Shown in pieces: positions 59,480 to 64,000 of a stretch of DNA of 64,000 bases. Made by a program: the position numbers and the translations under genes. Origin of the DNA: Acheta domesticus (taxonomy: Eukaryota; Arthropoda; Insecta; Orthoptera; Gryllidae). The notes beneath the pieces were generated by a model. The model did no database searches. It saw only the letters and a program-made list of their open reading frames with translations, and had not been told where the DNA came from. Location: the NCBI GenBank assembly GCA_031308135.1, contig JAHLJT010009419.1:66957723-67021722 (forward strand), in the 5' to 3' direction. Within the stretch, counting starts at the first letter, position 1, and every line of letters starts with the position of its first letter.

Positions 59480-60645
59480 GTCTACGTATGCATGCATACA
59501 TTCAAGTACCTACCTGTCCGAATGTGTTGGTTTTTGATATACTTTGTGTCCAAAAGAACCGTCTGCCGTTTTGCTAACCAACGCTTTAAAAAAAGCCAGT
59601 TTTCTGTCCTGTTCCTTTTTACATAGTGAACTGACGAGAGTGGATACTGTTTATATAGTTCAGGAATTAGTTGAGGGTATTTTCTCTGTGACTCCTTGTT
59701 ACAGTGTCGACATAACGAAACCAGTACGTGGGTGTATGTGGCGAAGTGCTCAGAGCTTTAGCTTCAAATCGCTCCATGCAGTGCTTGGAGCAGTACGGTC
59801 GAACTAAGGGGGGTTGCCCAAGGCGAGACCATCCTTATATTCAAAAAATTCATCATTCCACATAAAATATGCGATGGTCAGCACATTTTTGAAGAATGCT
59901 GTAATATGCGGGAGAAGGTTTTACAATAACGCCAAAGTGTCACTGCCCGGCACCATCGTGAAATGAGAAACCACGTTAAAGCTGATGAGGTTTTCCGGCC
60001 GTATTACGATTGTTTTAATTTTCCAATTAAAGTGCGTAAAATCTTTGATGTAAGAGTCAGTCTTAACGATCAATGGTTTCAGCAAACTGCAGAGATATTT
60101 GAAGACTGTATGTCGGGGAGTCAAGGGCGCTAAATTTGGAGCGTAACGGCACTTCTGGTTTGTGGATTTTTTGAAGTCCATATAATCAAGGTTGTGATTT
60201 TTTGATCTTACGTTGTTCTTTCACAAGGATAGAAGACGCCTTGAGAAGTTCGTCGGTACAATGTAATATTGAATCTCGAGCAAGCTTGGAGTATGTCATT
60301 GGATCTAAAATGCCCTTCACTTTCTTCTGGTAATTACCCATTACGTCCTGCTGGTTAGCAGGACGACCGTTGCAATTCCTTTGCCTGCCGAGAGAATGAG
60401 AATGTCATTGTTTGCTGCTAAGTTTCTCAGCTCCGTCTTTTCCGTGTTAGTAAAGTTGCTATTTGAGGTTTGGCCTTTTGTAAAATCCTAGACGAATCTT
60501 GACGAATTTCCTCCGCCACGTGTCTGGGAACGGAACGTAAGCCAGATTCGATGTTCGTGATGGTAACGTCAATGGAGTGACCGTATAGTTTCCTCCCTAA
60601 GAAAGAACCGCGATTTCGTCCGTTAATAGAATTTGTATTTATCAT
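59480..60645 (-). pseudogene. Penelope-like reverse transcriptase, multiply broken
   Basis: Read on the minus strand across several frames, the order of Penelope-like element motifs is kept. NIESGLRSVP and the 'IL..AK' block come first at about 60590-60470. Then come TELRNLAANNDILILSAGKG, GNYQKKVKGILDPMTYSKLA and LYGLQKIHKPEVPLRS (about 60195-60148). The RT core follows with SFNVVSHFTMVP (about 59950-59985), FFEYKDGLALGNP (about 59810-59850), LERFEAKALSTSP, WFRYVDT (about 59703-59725) and FGHKVYQKPTHSDRYLN (about 59500-59550). Two catalytic aspartates are lost: FDVVSLFT reads FNVVSHFT and YVDD reads YVDT. It is non-functional. Confidence 0.75.
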
Positions 60646-60659
60646 TCCTTGAAATGTGC

Positions 60660-61546
60660 AAATTTCGTATGTGCAGTATATTGAGTATTGGGTTTCTGCA
60701 GTATGTTCGTGAAACTTGATGTTAATTTCATGTCCACTTGAAATGGTCTGTAATATTACGTGAAAGCGGTGGATTAGTTTTGCACTACCTCCTGTGATAA
60801 AAGAGAAATTTCTGCATTTTCGAAGAATCTAGCTGTTTCTATCAATTGTAGATCCAAATCCGTGTTCTAGCATACCGATCAGTAGTCCTTAGTTTATTTT
60901 TGAAGACTCTTTTAATGTTTTCTTTCGTCTTTGCCTTGGCTGCTTTGTCTTCAGTCGTATGCGTCAGCCATTTCTGTGTATTTTGTTTCGATATACCAGA
61001 TGTATGCAACATTCAAAACATCCAATCCAAGCGTGACCTAACTTATGTTTCATATTAACGGAACTCTTCAACATTGTGTCAATATTGTTGAATCGAGTAG
61101 AAGAGGCTTCGCAGAGATAATAACGTAGAGTTGATTTGTTGCCAGTAACAGCGTTGCATACTTTGCCGTCTATCATTGTCATAGCAAAATCATATATGAC
61201 GGAATTTTGTTTCGTTTCCTTAATTCCTTCGTAAGGGCAGAATTGCTTAATTTAAACGTCAAAATTTATTTCCAGTAATAAAATGCGTTTCTCAGTGTGT
61301 TCCAGTAAGCTTTGTTAGTTTCACCTCAGCTTTTGATTCTGTGAAAGTAAAACTGTTATTGTTAGGATAATATTTCTTCTTTGAGTCAAGTATAGCCGTA
61401 TATGGTGGAAAAAGCATACCGTGTTTCCTTAAACCCAATTTCGCAATTGTTCCCGTCGAGGTGGGTTGATTCATATCCTGACGGGGAGATGCAGATAAGG
61501 CTCTCAAGTGTTTCTTTCTCCATTTTTTCATCTTCTTGCTTCCCAT
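60660..61546 (-). pseudogene. Transib (RAG1-like) transposase fragment
   Basis: The minus strand carries three blocks in the order found in Transib transposases and the RAG1 core. The first is FPPYTAILDSKKKYYPNNNS followed by TESKAEVKL (about 61450-61300). The second is MTMIDGKVCNAVTGNKST, then CEASSTRFNN and CFECCIHLVYRNKI (61182-60970). The third is LIHRFHVILQTISSGHEIN (about 60790-60720). The aspartate of the DGKV motif, which aligns with the second catalytic position of RAG1, is kept. Stops, frameshifts and a deletion of about 100 residues between the first two blocks make it inactive. It lies end to end with the Penelope-like fossil. Transib ends were not found. Confidence 0.7.
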
Positions 61547-62000
61547 TTCATGTCACGTACAATCTTTTCATTCCTTTAACTCCCTCACTGGCCTTTTCTG
61601 TATGCTGACGCCCACCCATGTGTTTGCCATGTATGGTGACCCGTGTCGGAAGAAATGTGTGTCCTGGCAAGCGTGAGGGACTTGTTTGTTTCTCAACTAG
61701 TTCTAGTGCTACTTTTTGCTTGCACTAAGGGGTACGTTTACGTATTTTGGGGAATATTCCTTGTAGGTTTCAACACACTCGCTTTGGTCTCGGACTCTTC
61801 TAGACGGGCAGTCGGGAGCTAACCCACTCCCGATCAATCGGCTCGGACAAGGTCTTGCACTGAACGCCAGGGTGAGCGGGGGGTCCACGGCGGGGCAGCG
61901 GAGTGACTTCCCCCCACTATCTCCGTGGCAACCTTCGCACTCCAACGGAGTGTCCCCTTGTTGGGCCTCGTGGTGGGTGGGGACCACATTATATCAATCT

Positions 62001-62876
62001 ATGGATACTACATCTTTTCCCCGCCCTCTTCCGCAAGGAAGAGATGTGCAGAAAGAACTATCGATTTGAATAGTTTTTTTCTAAAGAAGATCGACCGAAG
62101 AAGCCTCTTTTATTCTTCATGGCAAGTTCCTAGGAAGGTAGAACGTTTAAAAGTATGGGAGTTGTCCGTCAGGCGCGAGCCATAGAAGCAGCATACGGGA
62201 AGCTCCAAGCGGTCATGCGACAGAGGAATGGAACGATTCTTTTTGAAGCGCGTACCGACAAGCAAATCAATAAAATTCAGAATACCAAGCAGATTGCCGG
62301 CCTCCAGGTAGTAGTCACGGTCCATCCTACCTTGAACTGGTGAAAAGGTGTGGTAAATCACTAGGACTTTGCTGCGGAAACTGAGGAAGATCTCTTTTTT
62401 CAAGAGCTTTGACGTGATCGAGGTGTATAGGATCAGAAGGAGTAGGGGTAAGTGATCCCTACTTTGACCCTGATCCTTACGTTTGATCGACTATCCCTCC
62501 TAGAAAGGATTATTACTGGTTTTTACAACGTCCGTGTGTGGCAGTATGTGCCAAATCCTTTGTTGTTTCAAGTGCAAAAAGGTCTGGGCATACCCAGCAG
62601 CGTTGTATGTCTGTAAGCACAATTTGCGGGAAGTGCGGAGCATCAGTTCACAATCCACAATTGTGCGACAAACCACTGCAATGTGTCAATTGCGAAGGCA
62701 ATCACCCAGCCAACGACAACCAGTGCCCCACTGTTCTCCGGGAAAGAGAAATCCAAAAAGTAAGAATGACCGAAAGGGTTTCCTTCCCTGGAGCGAAACG
62801 TAGATACGAAACCAGGAGATCAGTAGACCTGTCACATCCTTCTCCTGTGCCCTACAACCTAAGTCCCCGGAAGTAA
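62001..62876 (+). pseudogene. Jockey ORF1 (Gag-like, zinc knuckles), frameshifted
   Basis: ATG at 62001 is the likely start (MDTTSFPRPLPQGR). At 62155-62340 the frame reads LQAVMRQRNGTILFEA followed by VTVHPTLN, matching the Jockey Gag segment 'VKSVxRLRNGxLLVE...VTPHRTLN'. After frameshifts near 62345 and 62575 come three zinc knuckles: a first split one (CFKCKK / SGHTQQRC), then CGKCGASVHNPQLC and CVNCEGNHPANDNQC. The conserved REREIQKVRMTERVSFPGA follows. The protein would bind its own RNA in the particle; this copy cannot make it. Confidence 0.75.
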
Positions 62877-63345
62877 CAGCAAGTTGCCAAACTCAGTGTA
62901 CCCCAGCTGTAGTACTACACTTCAGTTGTCAAGTGTCGCCGATAGACTTCCCTGAAGATATGACGTGTATTCAAGGTGGGAAAGTGATCATTCCCACTAA
63001 ATTTTAAAAAACCTACTCCAAAACTCCAACAGCCATCGATGACTTCCACTGAGACCCTTACGGATATCGATCCCAAGCAGATACCGCCTCCAAAGCAAAT
63101 ACGTCATGAAAGTCTCGTCCACCTCTTCTGTTTACGAGATTCACATCGGACGATCCTCCAGACCCTGTAGATGTCGGTCACCTGTGGCAAAGAAAAACTA
63201 TAGGAAATCCCCCCGACACAGGCGACCATATCCAGCAGCAGTCAGGATGACTCTGCTGTAGACGAGGAACACCACGAGAGTTCCTCTACAACCCTACAGA
63301 AGGTGAGAAACAAAAAAAAAGCAACCAAAGAAATAACTCCTTGTA

Positions 63346-64000
63346 ATGGCTCTCCCGTGGAATTTAAATGGTTTTCGCAGCCATTCAGAAGAATTAAGAT
63401 AATTTTTGCCACAGACCATCTATAGTCTGCCTTCAGTTAACCCATCTTCATCATCCTTTGTCTTCGCAGATTCAGGATCTATCAGTTTGATCAAGACGGA
63501 AGGACTTCGTGCTCACGGCGGCGTCGCGGTACTCATCCGTGACTCCCTGTTCTCTGAGGAACATAACGTTCGGACCAACCTACAAATCTTTTGCGTTCGG
63601 GTACACCTACCGTCCTTTTCATTTACTGGTTGTAATATATACATTCCTCCTGGCCAAGTCGTGTCACAAGAGGAACTCGAAGATATGTTTTCTCAGTTGC
63701 CCGCCTCTTTTCTTATTGTCGGGGGCTTTAATGCCCACTATCATCTCTGGGGTGGAACGAGGACCTGCCTGAGAAGTTCTGTCCTCGAAAATATTATCGA
63801 CCAGCCGAACTTAATTCTTAATTCCGGGAATCATACTCATATCTCTACGGCTTCAAACACCTTGTCAATCGATCTGCCACTCTTCAGTCCATCCATATCT
63901 ACCATCGTAGAGTAGACTGTTCTCGATGACTTGCATGGGAGCGACCATTTTCCTACTCTGGCCCTCTTTAATATACCTACTTTAGACGTTATCCTCCCAT
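63346..64000 (+). pseudogene. Jockey ORF2 endonuclease domain, broken, partial
   Basis: The ATG at 63346 starts MALPWNLNGFRSHSEELR, the typical Jockey ORF2 opening, and hits a stop at 63400. A short piece in another frame reads SIVCLQLTH, where the family has CLQET, so the catalytic glutamate is lost. From about 63470 the first frame resumes: AHGGVAVLIRDS, CNIYIPPGQ, LIVGGFNAHYHLWG (family: VGDFNAH; aspartate lost), SIDLPLFSPS, a stop at 63913 and DLHGSDHFP. The fold is the EEP (APE-like) endonuclease that nicks target DNA. The frame continues past the window end. Confidence 0.8.

Larger units (their letters stand above)
61620..64000 (+). mobile_element. Jockey-clade non-LTR retrotransposon, 3' end outside window
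   Basis: A GC-richer leader (about 61620-62000) is followed by an ORF1 (Gag with zinc knuckles) and the start of ORF2 (endonuclease), the order of Jockey elements. Both ORFs are broken. The 5' start is a guess from the change in composition. RT and 3' end would lie beyond 64000. Confidence 0.7.

Overview
This window looks like a gene-poor, AT-rich, transposon-dense stretch of a large arthropod genome, most likely an insect. A cockroach-like polyneopteran would fit, but that is a guess from the transposon mix and not shown by the sequence. No complete host protein gene was recognised. Almost every feature that can be named is a mobile element, usually decayed and often nested in another one. 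One weak spliced candidate gene (49325-50023, minus) and one CpG-rich island (32280-32680) are the only hints of host genes.

Layout. 1-6010: a tRNA-derived SINE, a decayed pogo/Tigger element (888-2609) with part of its right end and flank duplicated, and a hAT element (4132-5938) with a perfect 8-bp target duplication that carries a nested non-LTR 3' end. 6011-18052: a long-inverted-repeat (foldback-like) repeat holding two things. The first is a tandem array of a gag-only LTR retrotransposon on the minus strand, with four LTRs and three internal regions and one shared 4-bp target duplication (ACGG at 6510-6513 and 16558-16561). The second is a 15-bp satellite. 18331-31500: mostly featureless AT-rich DNA with one Jockey-clade 3' end (27715-28230). 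31550-32680: short tandem repeats followed by a CpG-rich island. 33540-38186: a fragment of the foldback-like family, a possible Crypton-type recombinase fossil, a strong palindrome, two SINEs and a 680-bp inverted-repeat element. 38869-45515: two tandem units of the foldback-like family, the second split by about 4 kb of the same 15-bp satellite in the opposite orientation. 45660-46299: a 640-bp hAT MITE with an 8-bp target duplication. 50415-51990: a mariner element with a perfect 79-bp-arm hairpin inside its 5' leader. 59480-64000: fossils packed end to end, with Penelope-like RT (minus), Transib/RAG1-like transposase (minus) and a Jockey-clade element (plus) that runs off the window.

How it works together. 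The elements are not a pathway but layers of insertion. The LTR element entered the arm of the foldback-like repeat, the non-LTR fragment entered the hAT element, and the hairpin entered the mariner. The LTR array is by far the youngest layer: its units differ only by single-base changes in homopolymer runs, and two of its three gag genes are intact. The least explained signal is the link between the long-inverted-repeat family and the 15-bp satellite, which occurs at two loci about 23 kb apart and in opposite orientations.
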